A stretch of 64,000 nucleotides of DNA. Source: SH-MAG3 sp036374995 (lineage in GTDB: Bacteria; Gemmatimonadota; Gemmatimonadetes; Longimicrobiales; RSA9). Positions 8,079-20,679 of this stretch are shown in pieces. Each line of letters begins with the position of its first letter. Position 1 is the first letter of the stretch. The notes under the pieces are model-generated. The model was not told the DNA's origin. It ran no database searches and saw only the letters and a program-made list of their open reading frames with translations. The translations under genes and the position numbers were made by a program. Location: assembly GCA_036374995.1 (NCBI GenBank), contig DASUSS010000130.1:10996-74995 (forward strand), read 5' to 3'.

Positions 8079-8316
8079 GCTCGACTCCTAGAAGAAGGTC
8101 TCCGTGGGCAGCACTGCGACGTGCAGGCGCTCGCCCTCCTGGAGGCGGCCGGCCTCATTGCGCAGTGCATCCGTCAGGTCCGCCACACGCTCGCCCGGCA
8201 CGATGCTGAAGTACACGTCCGCGCGGCCGGGCCATGCACGCGTACCCTCGCGCTTCCCGGTCTCGCCCGCGCCATGAGCCTGCGTCAGACGCGTATAGCC
8301 TCCGGCGTGATGCGTC

Positions 8317-11577
<3,261 letters not shown>

Positions 11578-11580
11578 GGC

Positions 11581-12645
11581 CTACCTCCCCGACCCGTCCG
11601 TCGGAATCAGTGCGGCCGCTGCCGGCGCCGGCACCAGGATGCGGTCCCCATCGCGGAGTCCGCTGACGACCTCCACGGAATCGCCCATGACCGGACCGAG
11701 CCGGACCCAGCGCGTGATCACGCCCTCGTCGCGGACCAGGCGGACGCCGGTCAGGTCACCCTGCCGGCGCACGGCGTCGAGCGGTATGACGATGCTCGTG
11801 CGCATACCCTGCGGCAGCGCCAGCGTGGCCGCACCCGTGCCCGGAAACAGGCCGGCCGCGTTCTCGACGATCGCGTTGACCGTGAACAGGCCCGCACCGC
11901 CGGGCACGATGCCTTCGATCCTTGCCGATACCGCCTCGCCCTCGATCACCGCGGTGACCTCCGATCCGCGTGCGAGCGAGCGTACTGCCGCCGGCGATGC
12001 GCTCGCCGTCACACGCAGCCGCCGCGTGTCCTGCACCACCAGCAGCGGCGCGCCCGGCGCGGCAAAGCTTCCGGGATCGACCATTCGCCGCACGACCATG
12101 CCTGCGAACGGCGCGCGCACGTCCGCGTACGACGACACCGCAGCCAGTTCCGCCGCGCTCGCCTGCGCGGCGGCCACGCCGGACAGCGCGCGCGTGTACC
12201 CGCTTTCCGCTGCGTCCAGCTGCGCGCGCGGCGCCGCCCCGTCCTCGTACAGCGCGCGCATCCGCTGCACATGCAGCTCGGCCTCCGCGAGCACCGCCTC
12301 CGCCGAGGCACGGGCCGCATCGACCTGCGCGCGCTGGGCGTTCAGATCCCGCGCATCGATCCGCAGCAGCGGCTGACCCGCCGCCACCATGTCACCCTCC
12401 TGCACCAGCACGGCCGTCACCGCTCCCATCAGCCGCGTGCTGAGCGTAGCTTCCGCCACCGGCTCGACCACGCCGGCGGCGTGCAGGTACGACATCCGCG
12501 GCAGCGCCTCGACCTCGAGCTCCACGCCCTCCGGCGCCGCGTCCGCAAGCGCGACGTGCGGCTCCTCCGCACCGCCGCACGCGCCGAGCAGCACCGCGCC
12601 ACCGACCGCAACGGCCATCCTCATCGTGAGATTCATCATTCGCAT
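11581..12645 (-). CDS. RND efflux membrane-fusion lipoprotein
   Basis: A 354-residue periplasmic adaptor. The signal sequence ends in a lipobox (VLLGAC, Cys ~23), so it is probably anchored to the inner membrane by lipid. A barrel-sandwich half-motif (VQEGDMVAAGQPLLRIDARDL) is followed by an alpha-helical hairpin of about 80 residues rich in Ala and Glu, then the second half (VRAPFAGMVVRRMVDPGS) and the beta-barrel and membrane-proximal domains. It bridges the RND pump to TolC. Its stop is 3 bp from the pump gene and 15 bp separate it from the TolC gene, a standard tripartite arrangement. Confidence 0.92.
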   Translation of the reverse strand: MRMMNLTMRMAVAVGGAVLLGACGGAEEPHVALADAAPEGVELEVEALPRMSYLHAAGVVEPVAEATLSTRLMGAVTAVLVQEGDMVAAGQPLLRIDARDLNAQRAQVDAARASAEAVLAEAELHVQRMRALYEDGAAPRAQLDAAESGYTRALSGVAAAQASAAELAAVSSYADVRAPFAGMVVRRMVDPGSFAAPGAPLLVVQDTRRLRVTASASPAAVRSLARGSEVTAVIEGEAVSARIEGIVPGGAGLFTVNAIVENAAGLFPGTGAATLALPQGMRTSIVIPLDAVRRQGDLTGVRLVRDEGVITRWVRLGPVMGDSVEVVSGLRDGDRILVPAPAAAALIPTDGSGR

Positions 12646-12660
12646 CTCTCGCCTTGGTGA

Positions 12661-14076
12661 TCAGGAATCCACTGCCCAGTCCGCCAGAAGCGCCGGGTCC
12701 CGCCCCACGGACCGGAGCAGCTCCGCTCCGCGCACGACCGCCTCGTAGCGCGCATGCGCCTCGCGCAGTCGCGCCTCCGTCTCCGCCGCCGATGCGGCCA
12801 GCAGCTCGACGACCGTCGCCAGCCCGCCCTCGTACTTCCGCGTCACGATCCGGTGCGCCTCCACGCTCTGCGCGACCGCATCACCGGCAATGCGCAGCCG
12901 CTCCAGCGCGACCGTCCACGCGTTCGACCGCGACGCGACGTCCAGCTCCGCCTGCGCACGCGCCGCTTCCGCCTGCGCGCGCGCGACCTCTTCACGGCCC
13001 GCCGCCGCCCGCACACCCGCCACCTGCGAGGCTCCCGCGAACGGCGTCCACGAGGCCACGACGCCGATGCTCCAGTTCTCCTGCCCACCGAACGGAGCGT
13101 CCGGCGAGTTCCAGTCGTAGCGCGCCATTCCGTTCAGCCGCGGCAGCCAGACCGAGCGCGCTCGCCGCACATCCGTCCGCGCCGCCGCATGCGCCGACAA
13201 CGCCGCCTGCACGTCGCCGCGCGACTCCGGCGCCACCGCCTCGCTCATCGTCTCCGCCGGCGTCGGGATCACCGACTCGTTCAGCGCGAACACGCGCTTC
13301 GCGGCCGGCAGCTCCGCCGGAAGCGCGAACGACGTGTCGGCCGGTGCACCGAGCAGCATCGCCAGCTGCCGCTTCACCAGCGAAGCCGCGCCGCGCGCCT
13401 CGATCAGCTGCGTCTCGATCTCGCCCGCCTTGACCTGCGCCAGCAACGCGTCCGATCGCGTCACCATCCCCTGCTCCGCCATCGACTCCGCCTGCCGCAC
13501 ATGGCCGCGCGCCGCCTCGTGCGCTTCCTCCAGCGTCCGCACCTGTGCATGCGCGAGCACCGACCCGAAATACGCTCCCACCACGTCCACGCGCGTCTGC
13601 ACCGATGTCCAGCGCGCCGCCGCAGCCCGCGCCGCCGTCGCGTGCGTCGCCGCTCGCCGGCCCAGCCACGCATCCGCGTTCACCAGCGGCTGCTCCACCA
13701 CCACCGCGCCCGTGTAGTTCACCGTCGCATCCGGATGATTCAGCAGCGCCGGATCGAAATCCTGCTGCGTGATCGACCGCTGCCGCAGCGTGATCCCGAA
13801 CGCACCGATCGGATCCGTCGTCCGACCGTAGCCGCCCTCCAGACGCACCGTGGGCAGGATCCCCTGCAGCGCGCGCAGCCCCTCGCCCGCCTGCGTCCGC
13901 CTCTCGCCCTCCGCCATCCGGTTCGCGTACGCACCCCGATCCGCTCGCGCCAGTGCGTCGCCCAGCGTCAGCGGTCCCTGCTGCCCCGCCGCCGGCCACG
14001 ACCACGACAGCAGCAGAATCGCCGCACTCGCGCCCGCCGCCGTGCGCACGATGCTCCGCCGGTCCATGCCTCGCAT
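12661..14076 (-). CDS. TolC-family outer-membrane efflux protein
   Basis: 471 residues, usual for TolC homologues. After the signal peptide (IVRTAAGASAAILLLSWSWPAAGQQ) come two repeats of the outer-membrane efflux domain with long Ala/Arg/Glu-rich helices; LTLGDALARADRG is the typical first helix. ATG 14076 has GGAGGAG 8 bases upstream, and an in-frame extension of 92 codons has no family resemblance. It is the first gene of the efflux operon, with the AT-rich operator-like element 60-75 bp upstream. Confidence 0.92.
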   Translation of the reverse strand: MRGMDRRSIVRTAAGASAAILLLSWSWPAAGQQGPLTLGDALARADRGAYANRMAEGERRTQAGEGLRALQGILPTVRLEGGYGRTTDPIGAFGITLRQRSITQQDFDPALLNHPDATVNYTGAVVVEQPLVNADAWLGRRAATHATAARAAAARWTSVQTRVDVVGAYFGSVLAHAQVRTLEEAHEAARGHVRQAESMAEQGMVTRSDALLAQVKAGEIETQLIEARGAASLVKRQLAMLLGAPADTSFALPAELPAAKRVFALNESVIPTPAETMSEAVAPESRGDVQAALSAHAAARTDVRRARSVWLPRLNGMARYDWNSPDAPFGGQENWSIGVVASWTPFAGASQVAGVRAAAGREEVARAQAEAARAQAELDVASRSNAWTVALERLRIAGDAVAQSVEAHRIVTRKYEGGLATVVELLAASAAETEARLREAHARYEAVVRGAELLRSVGRDPALLADWAVDS

Positions 14077-14135
14077 CCCGTTTCTCCTCCAGGGAGCCCG
14101 TTCGCAGCGCGGACCAGAGCGCCGCGCATTGATTG

Positions 14136-14160
14136 CGTATATAGCTATACGATTATATTG
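14136..14160. promoter_or_regulatory. palindromic AT-rich operator/promoter of the efflux operon
   Basis: In the 233-bp gap 14077-14309 the sequence CGTATA-TAGC-TATACG (14136-14151) is a perfect 6-bp inverted repeat with a 4-base spacer, continuing GATTATATTG. The segment CTATACGATTAT (14145-14156) matches CTATATGATTAT at 1194-1205. The position 60-75 bp before the tolC-like ATG and the AT-richness suggest overlapping promoter and repressor site, possibly for the ArsR protein encoded in the operon. Confidence 0.5.
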
Positions 14161-14254
14161 GGACGCGCAAGCCCTGCCGCGGCAAGCGGAAGGAACGGCA
14201 ACAGCTTCGCTCGCAGAGATGGCCGGGCGGACTCGAGGCCGATCAGAGAAGAAG

Positions 14255-14282
14255 CCCCGGCCGGGCATGGGCCCGGCCGGGG
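14255..14282 (-). terminator. strong hairpin terminator downstream of the S9 peptidase
   Basis: CCCCGGCCGGGC-ATGG-GCCCGGCCGGGG is a perfect 12-bp GC-only stem with a 4-base loop. Read on the minus strand it starts 28 bp after the peptidase stop and is followed by the pyrimidine-rich CTTCTTCTCT, as expected for an intrinsic terminator. It separates the peptidase transcript from the efflux operon promoter. Confidence 0.75.
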
Positions 14283-14309
14283 TTGGGCTGAGCGTGTGGC
14301 GCGGAGCTC

Positions 14310-16292
14310 CTACATGTCGGCGGTCTGGCGGAGCACGAAGCGGGCGAACCACTTCTCCTGCTCGCTATCGAGATGGAGGCGGTGCAGGGGCTCGCCAATG
14401 CCGTGTCCCTCGCGGGGATAGCGCAGGAACTCGACGGTCCTGCCGAGCTTCTTCAGGGTGCGGAAGTACTGCTCGCCCTGGGAGATCGGCACGCGGCGGT
14501 CCTGCTCGCCGTGCGTGATGAGCAGGGGTGTGGAGACGTTGGCGGCGTATTCGACGGGCGACCAGCGCTCGTAGGTCGGCTTCGATTGTGTAGGCATGCC
14601 GCCGAATCCGAACTCGAGCAGATTCGGGATGTCGGTCTGCCCGTAGAAGGAGTACCAGTCGGAGATGCCGGCATGCCCGATGGCGGCCTTGAAGCGATCG
14701 GTCTGTGTGATGGCCCAGAACGTCATGAAGCCGCCGTAGCTGCCGCCCATGATGGCCATGCGGTCGGGATCGGCGACGCCCATCGCGATGACGTGGTCGA
14801 CGCCGTTCATGATGTCGATGAAGTCCTTGCCGCCCCAGTCGTTCACGTTCGCGTTGCTGAACTCGAACGTGCGGCCGGAGCTGCCGCGGGGGTTGCTCTG
14901 GAGCACGGCGTAGCCGCGGGCGGCCCAGGTCTGTGCTCCCGTGTTGAACGAGCTCGTGAAGCGTCCGTGCGGTCCGCCGTGGACCTGGAGGATGAGCGGG
15001 TAGCGGACGCCGGGCTGGTAGTCGAGCGGGTAATGGAGGACGCCCTCGATGTCCCAGCCGTCGGCTCCCTTCCAGGTGAGCGGCTCGGCGCGGGCGATGC
15101 GGAAATCGGCGAGCCGGTCGTTCTCCTCGAGAATGCGGCGGGGCCGGCGGCCGTCGGTATCGGTCAGGTAGACGAGACCCGGCTCATTGAGCGTACTGCC
15201 GGTGACGAGCCACTTCGAGCCGTCCCCGGACTGCGAGAAGCCGCCGAAGACGAAGCCGTCGCCGAAATCGATGCGAGTCAGGGCGCCGCCGCGGGCGGGG
15301 ACCCGATACAGTCTCTGGGTGAGGCCCTCGGCGGCGCTGATGTAGATGGAGCGGCCATCCTTCGACCACTCGATGCTGGATACCGAGAAGTCGTAGTCCG
15401 CCGTGAGATTGATGGGCGTGCCGCCGTCCAGCGCGAGCACCTTGACATCGTTCTGGTCGGCGGAGTTGTTCGGGCGGTCGCTCGACAGGTAGGCGATGAA
15501 TCTCCCGTCGGGCGAGAAGGACGGGCTGCGATCGGGACCGGAATTCGTCGTGAGCTGACGCGGCGCGCCCGAGTCGGCCGGCACGAGATAGATGTCCGAG
15601 TTGTTGCTGTATGCCGGATCTCGCGCGGTCGTGTTGGAGCGGTTCGAGACGTATGCGATCCACCGGCCGTCGGGCGACCATGTGGGATCGTTGTGGTCGA
15701 ACTCGCCGGTCGTGAGCTGCGTCTTCTTCCCGGTCGCCACATCGTAGACCCACACGTGCGTCCATGTGAGTTTGTGCTCCGCGTAGTAGCCGTCATCCTT
15801 CCGCTTCACGCGCTCGTCCCATTCCTTCTTGTCCGGCCGGTCGGTGCTCTCGCTGAATGCGATGCGCGTGTAATCGGGGGAGAGCTCGCCGTTCGGCGCG
15901 TCCTCATCCTCCACGAAGCGCTGTGCCTCGCCGCCCGTCGGTGAAATGACCCACGCCGTGTTGTCACCGTCGCGGTCGGACCGGAACAGGACGCGGCCAT
16001 CGCGCAGCCACGTGGGACGCGCTTCGCCCTTCGGCGAGTTCGTCAGCTGGACCGTGCGACCGTCCGCGATGTCGTGCAGGTAGATGTGTGAGGTCGCCTC
16101 GAACGCCACCGTATCGCGGTCACTGCGGGTGAACAGCACCTGGCGGCCGTCAGGCGACAGGACGTAGCTGCCGAACGTCGGCGCGCGCAGGATCTCGCCG
16201 GGCGTGATGGTGCGTGGCGCGCTCTGCGCCAGGAGTGGCAGCGCCGTGCAGATCAGTGCCAGTACGTTCAGCAGCGCGATACGGGGACGCAT
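14310..16292 (-). CDS. S9-family prolyl oligopeptidase-type peptidase (DPP4/acylaminoacyl-peptidase like)
   Basis: About 660 residues with an N-terminal signal peptide (MRPRIALLNVLALICTALPLLA), so probably periplasmic or secreted. The first ~370 residues form a WD40/TolB-like propeller with repeated SPDGR-type blades (YVLSPDGRQVLF, WSPDGRWIAY, FSPDGRFIAYLSSD). The C-terminal alpha/beta-hydrolase has the nucleophile in GGSYGGFM, the Asp in THGEQDRRVP and the His in YPREGHGIGEP. It cleaves short peptides, often after proline or from acylated N-termini; the exact specificity is unknown. ATG 16292 is chosen over ATG 16304 because GGAGGAG lies between them at the right distance. It is a single-gene unit with a terminator at 14255-14282. 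Confidence 0.92.
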   Translation of the reverse strand: MRPRIALLNVLALICTALPLLAQSAPRTITPGEILRAPTFGSYVLSPDGRQVLFTRSDRDTVAFEATSHIYLHDIADGRTVQLTNSPKGEARPTWLRDGRVLFRSDRDGDNTAWVISPTGGEAQRFVEDEDAPNGELSPDYTRIAFSESTDRPDKKEWDERVKRKDDGYYAEHKLTWTHVWVYDVATGKKTQLTTGEFDHNDPTWSPDGRWIAYVSNRSNTTARDPAYSNNSDIYLVPADSGAPRQLTTNSGPDRSPSFSPDGRFIAYLSSDRPNNSADQNDVKVLALDGGTPINLTADYDFSVSSIEWSKDGRSIYISAAEGLTQRLYRVPARGGALTRIDFGDGFVFGGFSQSGDGSKWLVTGSTLNEPGLVYLTDTDGRRPRRILEENDRLADFRIARAEPLTWKGADGWDIEGVLHYPLDYQPGVRYPLILQVHGGPHGRFTSSFNTGAQTWAARGYAVLQSNPRGSSGRTFEFSNANVNDWGGKDFIDIMNGVDHVIAMGVADPDRMAIMGGSYGGFMTFWAITQTDRFKAAIGHAGISDWYSFYGQTDIPNLLEFGFGGMPTQSKPTYERWSPVEYAANVSTPLLITHGEQDRRVPISQGEQYFRTLKKLGRTVEFLRYPREGHGIGEPLHRLHLDSEQEKWFARFVLRQTADM

Positions 16293-16327
16293 GGTCTCCT
16301 CCATGGAAGCCGCGGATGTCGGGGGGA

Positions 16328-16341
16328 GTGCAATTTTGCAC
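16328..16341. promoter_or_regulatory. GTGCAA-TT-TTGCAC inverted repeat upstream of the S9 peptidase
   Basis: A perfect 6-bp inverted repeat with a 2-base centre, 36-49 bp upstream of the peptidase ATG, in the only AT-rich spot of the gap 16293-16445. It could be an operator; no regulator is encoded next to it. Confidence 0.35.
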
Positions 16342-16445
16342 GGGCGGGGCGTGTCGCGCCACTCCGGCGGCCGCCGACTCCGTTCCGCCCCGCGTCGCGC
16401 TCCGTGACCGAAACGGTATCGTTCAGCAGTCCGGGCCGTGGCCCG

Positions 16446-17045
16446 TCACTCGTCGGGCTCGTGCATGCTCGCGCGGATGCCGGGATGCGTCATCCACAGA
16501 TAGACGGCCATGGCGATTGCAGCGGCGGACGTGGCTGCGGTGATGAGCCAGAGGGACAGCACGGCGGTGACGTGCTCGTCGAACCACACGGGGACGACGA
16601 CGACGTGAGCACCGACGTAGATGAGCAGGCTGAGGCCGAGGTACCATCCCTGCTCGGTGCGTGCGGCGATGCTCGCGAGCCAGGCCATGAACACACCGGC
16701 GACCATGAAGACGGCGAGGTGGACGCCGTTGTAGGCGATGGCGGGGCCGGGCTCGACGGCGCGGTCCACACCACTGCCGCCGAAGAACAGCTCGCGGCCG
16801 AGCAGATCGGCGATGTGGAAGAACGACTCGCCCCGCAGCATGCTCGCGGCCCCAAAGAACAAGGCCACCACGAGGTAGCCGATCACGCCCGCAATGACTC
16901 CGTCCTGGAGGATGTCTGCGGCCGAGTCCGGTGCGGGCTGCCGCACTGCGGACGGCCTGGGGTCCGCCGTCCAGGCGGGTGGGTCGCCCGCGGGAAACGA
17001 CTCGAGCGATGCCTCCTCGACCACGTCCTTCCCTTTATTCGACAT
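16446..17045 (-). CDS. unknown four-helix membrane protein
   Basis: A 199-residue protein that I do not recognise. The first ~45 residues are hydrophilic and cytoplasmic-like (MSNKGKDVVEEASLESFPAG). Four hydrophobic segments follow at about 48-68, 104-126, 133-154 and 162-184, so it is an integral membrane protein. ATG 17045 has GGGGGAGAG upstream. Its 344-bp upstream gap is shared with a divergent histidine kinase gene, and a GGGAAATCC element (17171-17180) related to the boxes of the stress island lies in that gap. No function can be assigned. Confidence 0.7.
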   Translation of the reverse strand: MSNKGKDVVEEASLESFPAGDPPAWTADPRPSAVRQPAPDSAADILQDGVIAGVIGYLVVALFFGAASMLRGESFFHIADLLGRELFFGGSGVDRAVEPGPAIAYNGVHLAVFMVAGVFMAWLASIAARTEQGWYLGLSLLIYVGAHVVVVPVWFDEHVTAVLSLWLITAATSAAAIAMAVYLWMTHPGIRASMHEPDE

Positions 17046-17389
17046 GATGCTCTCCCCCGTCTGAAGAGCGGGTGCCGGTTCGCTGCGTCACGACGGCGAT
17101 TCATCGAGTCGAGTCGGAATGTGGCAGGGCCGCGCCGTTGCGCACTGCCCGGCAGACCCGCAGAGGTTGTCGGGAAATCCTCGCGCCTCACGGCCGCTGC
17201 ACCCGTTCCGGAGTTCGCCGGACGCCGGGTAGTCCGCTGCCTGACTGTGCGCCGTTCCGTACGGGCGCAATTTGTGGGTGCGGCTCGACGACCGGGCCCT
17301 TCCCTGCCATCCGGTTGATCGCGGGGTTCGACCCTGTCGAGTGACGCGCCTTCGATGACCAGCGGACCTCCCTCGACGGCGAGCGCGCC
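17046..17389. other. divergent intergenic region of 344 bp
   Basis: No convincing gene is visible here. It separates the four-helix membrane protein (minus) from the histidine kinase (plus), so it should contain two promoters. CGGGAAATCC at 17171-17180 resembles the GTAGGGRAAT boxes found further on, but lacks the GTA part. No strong hairpin or tRNA-like structure was found. Confidence 0.5.
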
Positions 17390-18238
17390 ATGTCGACAGA
17401 TCTCATCACCTCCCCGGCCGACTGCGCCGCAAGCGAGCACGACGTGGAGTCTGCGATGGGGACGCAGTGCATTCCACCGCCTGCGCCGTGCACGGAGCTG
17501 GCTGGTGATGCTCCGTGTCAGCGCGATGAATGGCTGGCACTGATTGCGCACGACCTGCGCGCGCCGCTCAATGTCGTGGTACTCGCGGCCGAGCTGCTGC
17601 GGGATGGCTCTCTCGCGCAGGAGCGGCGGGACCACTGGCTGGAGGTGATCCGGAGCGCCGCCGAGCGGATGAACACGCTCGTGACCGATCTGCTGGAGAC
17701 GGCCCGTCTCGAGGCGAGCTCGTCCGCACTCGACCTGCGTGCGCGGCGGCTGCGACCGCTCCTGCTCGAGACGCTGTATGCGTATCAGGCCGTCGCCGAG
17801 CGGGCGGGAGTGGGCATCACCGTCGGTGAGTGCTCCGAGGAGCTCGTCGGGCTCGTCGACGGCACCGCGATCCTCCGCGTGCTCAGCAACCTCGTGGACA
17901 ACGCGATCCGCTTCACGCCCGCGGGCGGCCTCGTCTCGATCGAGGCGCGGCCGACGAGCGAAGGCATCCGCCTCACCGTATCCGACACGGGCTGCGGCAT
18001 CAGTCCGGAGCACCTGCCCCACGTCTTCGACCGGTTCTGGCAGGCTGCCCACAGCGGCCGCGGCGGCGCCGGTCTCGGACTTGCCATTGTCAGGCGTATC
18101 GTGGAGCAGCACGGCGGCAGCGTGTCCGTCGACAGCGAGCCGGGGTGCGGGACGCTGTTCCAGATCGTGCTCCCGGACCCGTCGACCGTCGATCGGGACG
18201 AGGGCGACCGTGCTGCCGGCGACGTGACACCGCATTGA
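17390..18238 (+). CDS. soluble histidine kinase lacking a sensor domain
   Basis: A 282-residue two-component kinase made only of a HisKA dimerisation domain and an ATPase domain. The phospho-acceptor is His54 in LIAHDLRAPLNVV. The ATPase boxes are NLVDNAIRF (N), SDTGCGISPEHLPHVFDRF (G1/F) and GGAGLGLAIVRRI (G2). There is no transmembrane segment; the first 45 residues are Cys/Pro-rich (four Cys) and without a known domain, so a redox input is conceivable. No response regulator gene is adjacent, making it an orphan. PEP synthase starts 30 bp downstream and is probably co-transcribed. Confidence 0.87.
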   Translation: MSTDLITSPADCAASEHDVESAMGTQCIPPPAPCTELAGDAPCQRDEWLALIAHDLRAPLNVVVLAAELLRDGSLAQERRDHWLEVIRSAAERMNTLVTDLLETARLEASSSALDLRARRLRPLLLETLYAYQAVAERAGVGITVGECSEELVGLVDGTAILRVLSNLVDNAIRFTPAGGLVSIEARPTSEGIRLTVSDTGCGISPEHLPHVFDRFWQAAHSGRGGAGLGLAIVRRIVEQHGGSVSVDSEPGCGTLFQIVLPDPSTVDRDEGDRAAGDVTPH

Positions 18239-18267
18239 GCTCCCCGCTGTCCGAAAGGGTTCCGATC

Positions 18268-20625
18268 ATGCCCGAGACCCTCACCCCCTCTTTGCCGGCG
18301 GCGCCGGCGGCCCCGCGCGAGGGCGGGCGGCGTGACGCGGCAGCGCTCACGCTCCGGTTCGACGAGCTGCGCCGTGACGCCGTGGCGGTCGCGGGCGGAA
18401 AGGGCGCGAATCTCGGCGAGATGGCGGCGGCAGGGCTGCCGGTGCCCGACGGATTCGTGGTCACGGTCGGGGCGTTTCGAGAGTTCCTCACCGCGTCCGG
18501 CGTCGCTGTGCGCATCGAGGCCATGCTCGACGAGCTCGACGTGGATGATACGGCGGCGCTGCAATCGACGGCCGCGCGGATTCGCGAGCTTGTGCTCGGC
18601 ACCGCAGTTCCGGATGGCGTACGCGCCGCGGTCGGTGCCGCCTACCGCGGGATGGGCCCCGCCGCGGATCGGGGTGAGCCGTTCGTCGCGGTGCGTTCGT
18701 CCGCGACCGTGGAGGACTCGACCGAGTTCTCGTTCGCGGGAATGTTCGAGAGCTTTCTGAATGTCCGCGGCGAGGATGATCTGATCGCGAAGGTCCGCGA
18801 ATGCTGGGCATCCGCGTTCGGCGCGCGCGTCCTCTACTACCGCGCGAAGAAGCGCGTGCCGGGTGAGGCGCTGATCGCGGTGGTGGTACAGAGGATGGTG
18901 AACAGCGAGAAGGCGGGCGTCCTGTTCACGCTGAATCCGGCGACGAACGATGACTCGGTCGTCGTGATCGAGGCCGCGTTCGGTCTGGGCGAGGTCGTGG
19001 TGGCGGGTCAGGTCACACCGGATCGTTACGAGGTCGACAAGCGGACGGCGCGACTGCGAACGAGCCAGATCGGCCACAAGGCGTTCCTGCTGAAGCGCGC
19101 GGCAACCGGTTCGAACGAGCGGATCGAGCTCGACGACGACGCGGCAGGCGCTCCCGTGCTCACGTCGGAGGAGATCGCGTCGCTGGGCCGGCTCGCGGCC
19201 CGACTCGAGTCGCACTACGGCGTGGCGCAGGACGCGGAGTGGGCCATCGAAGCGGGGTCGACGTACCTCGTGCAGACGCGGCCGGTCACGACGGCCCCCG
19301 CGCCGCCCGGAGATGCGGAGGTGGAGCCCGGCCGGATTCTCGCCCGTGGTCTGGCCGCGAGCCCGGGCACGGCGTCGGGCGTAGTGCGGAACCTGGCGTC
19401 GGCGTCGGCGGCGCACGAGCTCCAGGCGGGCGAGATCCTGGTGACGGCGGCCACATCGCCGGACTGGGTGCCGATCATGCGACGCGCGGCCGCGATCGTG
19501 ACGGACGCCGGCGGCATGACGTCGCATGCGGCGATCGTGTCACGCGAGCTCGGGATCCCCTGCATCGTCGGCACGAAGGACGGCACGCGCGTCCTGCGCT
19601 CGGGGCAGCGGGTGAGCGTGGACGCCGCAAAGGGTCTCGTGCTCGAGGGCGCGGCGCCGGCGCCGTCGCCGGAACGCGGCACGCCCGGGTCGGTGCGTAC
19701 GCCGGCCGCCGCACCGGTTACCGCCACGCGCGTCTACCTGAATCTCGGCGACCCGGGCCGCATCGAGGAGATGGCGGCACTGAACGTGGACGGTGTCGGG
19801 CTGCTGCGCGCGGAGTTCCTGATCCTGGAGACGCTCGAGGGCCGGCATCCACGGCTCCTGCTCGAGCGGAACCAGGGTGGTGAGTTCATCGAGCGCATGG
19901 CGTCGCAGCTGGAGCGCTTCGCCACGGCGTTCCACCCGCGTCCCGTGATGTATCGCGCAATGGACTTCCGCTCGAACGAGTTCCGCGGGCTGGAGAGCGG
20001 TGAGCGGTTCGAGCCGCACGAAGCGAATCCGATGATCGGATACCGCGGCTGCGCGCGCTACGTGCGCGAGCCGGAGCTGTTCCGGCTCGAGCTTCAGGCA
20101 CTCCGGCAGGTGCGCGCGCGTTTCGACAACCTGCACCTCATGCTGCCGTTCGTGCGCACCGGCCTGGAGTTCGAGCAATGCGCGGCGCTCGTGCGCGGCA
20201 GCGGACTCGAGCCGGGTCATGACTTCGAGCTCTGGGTCATGGCCGAGGTTCCGTCGGTGAGCTACTGGCTCGAGACGTACGTCCGGCTCGGCGCCACGGG
20301 CGTGTCGATCGGCTCGAACGATCTGACTCAGCTCGTGCTCGGCGTCGATCGCGACAGCGAGCTGCTGGCGGAGACGTTCGACGAGCGCGATGGCGCCGTG
20401 CTCGCCGCCATCGGTGCGATCATCGCGGACGCCCATCGGCTCGGCATTCCCTGCTCGATCTGCGGCCAGGCACCCTCCGTCTACCCGGAATATGCGCGGC
20501 TGCTGGTGGACGCCGGCATCGATTCGATCTCGGTGACGCCGGATGCCGTCGACCGCGCACGGGCGAACATCGCCGCCGCCGAGCAGCGCCTGCTGCTCGC
20601 GCACGCGCGCGCACACCGCGCGTAA
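18268..20625 (+). CDS. ppsA: phosphoenolpyruvate synthase (pyruvate, water dikinase)
   Basis: 785 residues, the normal size. It makes PEP from pyruvate, ATP and water for gluconeogenesis. The N-terminal ATP-grasp domain begins with AVAGGKGANLGEMAAAG and contains QRMVNSEKAGVLFTLNP. The swivelling phosphohistidine domain has the catalytic His in GGMTSHAAIVSREL. The C-terminal PEP/pyruvate barrel shows IGYRGCARY, GSNDLTQLVLGVDRDSE and CSICGQAPS with the catalytic Cys. ATG 18268 fits the family N-terminus; AAAGGG lies about 9 bases before it. Position after a histidine kinase suggests induction under stress. A hairpin at 20639-20679 separates it from the convergent exporter genes. Confidence 0.95.
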   Translation: MPETLTPSLPAAPAAPREGGRRDAAALTLRFDELRRDAVAVAGGKGANLGEMAAAGLPVPDGFVVTVGAFREFLTASGVAVRIEAMLDELDVDDTAALQSTAARIRELVLGTAVPDGVRAAVGAAYRGMGPAADRGEPFVAVRSSATVEDSTEFSFAGMFESFLNVRGEDDLIAKVRECWASAFGARVLYYRAKKRVPGEALIAVVVQRMVNSEKAGVLFTLNPATNDDSVVVIEAAFGLGEVVVAGQVTPDRYEVDKRTARLRTSQIGHKAFLLKRAATGSNERIELDDDAAGAPVLTSEEIASLGRLAARLESHYGVAQDAEWAIEAGSTYLVQTRPVTTAPAPPGDAEVEPGRILARGLAASPGTASGVVRNLASASAAHELQAGEILVTAATSPDWVPIMRRAAAIVTDAGGMTSHAAIVSRELGIPCIVGTKDGTRVLRSGQRVSVDAAKGLVLEGAAPAPSPERGTPGSVRTPAAAPVTATRVYLNLGDPGRIEEMAALNVDGVGLLRAEFLILETLEGRHPRLLLERNQGGEFIERMASQLERFATAFHPRPVMYRAMDFRSNEFRGLESGERFEPHEANPMIGYRGCARYVREPELFRLELQALRQVRARFDNLHLMLPFVRTGLEFEQCAALVRGSGLEPGHDFELWVMAEVPSVSYWLETYVRLGATGVSIGSNDLTQLVLGVDRDSELLAETFDERDGAVLAAIGAIIADAHRLGIPCSICGQAPSVYPEYARLLVDAGIDSISVTPDAVDRARANIAAAEQRLLLAHARAHRA

Positions 20626-20638
20626 CCACGTCGGGCAG

Positions 20639-20679
20639 CCGGGTGTGAAGGATGTCAGCGATCCGCTGACTTCACCCGG
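20639..20679. terminator. bidirectional hairpin between ppsA and the exporter fusion protein
   Basis: An inner perfect stem GTCAGCG-ATC-CGCTGAC (20654-20670) is nested within outer arms CCGGGTGTGAAG (20639-20650) and CTTCACCCGG (20670-20679). The structure includes the TGA of the minus-strand fusion protein and begins 13 bases after the ppsA stop, so it may end transcription from both sides. Confidence 0.55.

Noticed and set aside
12754..14421. 555-codon open frame antisense to the TolC gene
   Set aside because: No motif and Arg-rich throughout; TolC on the other strand has signal peptide, ribosome site and family features.
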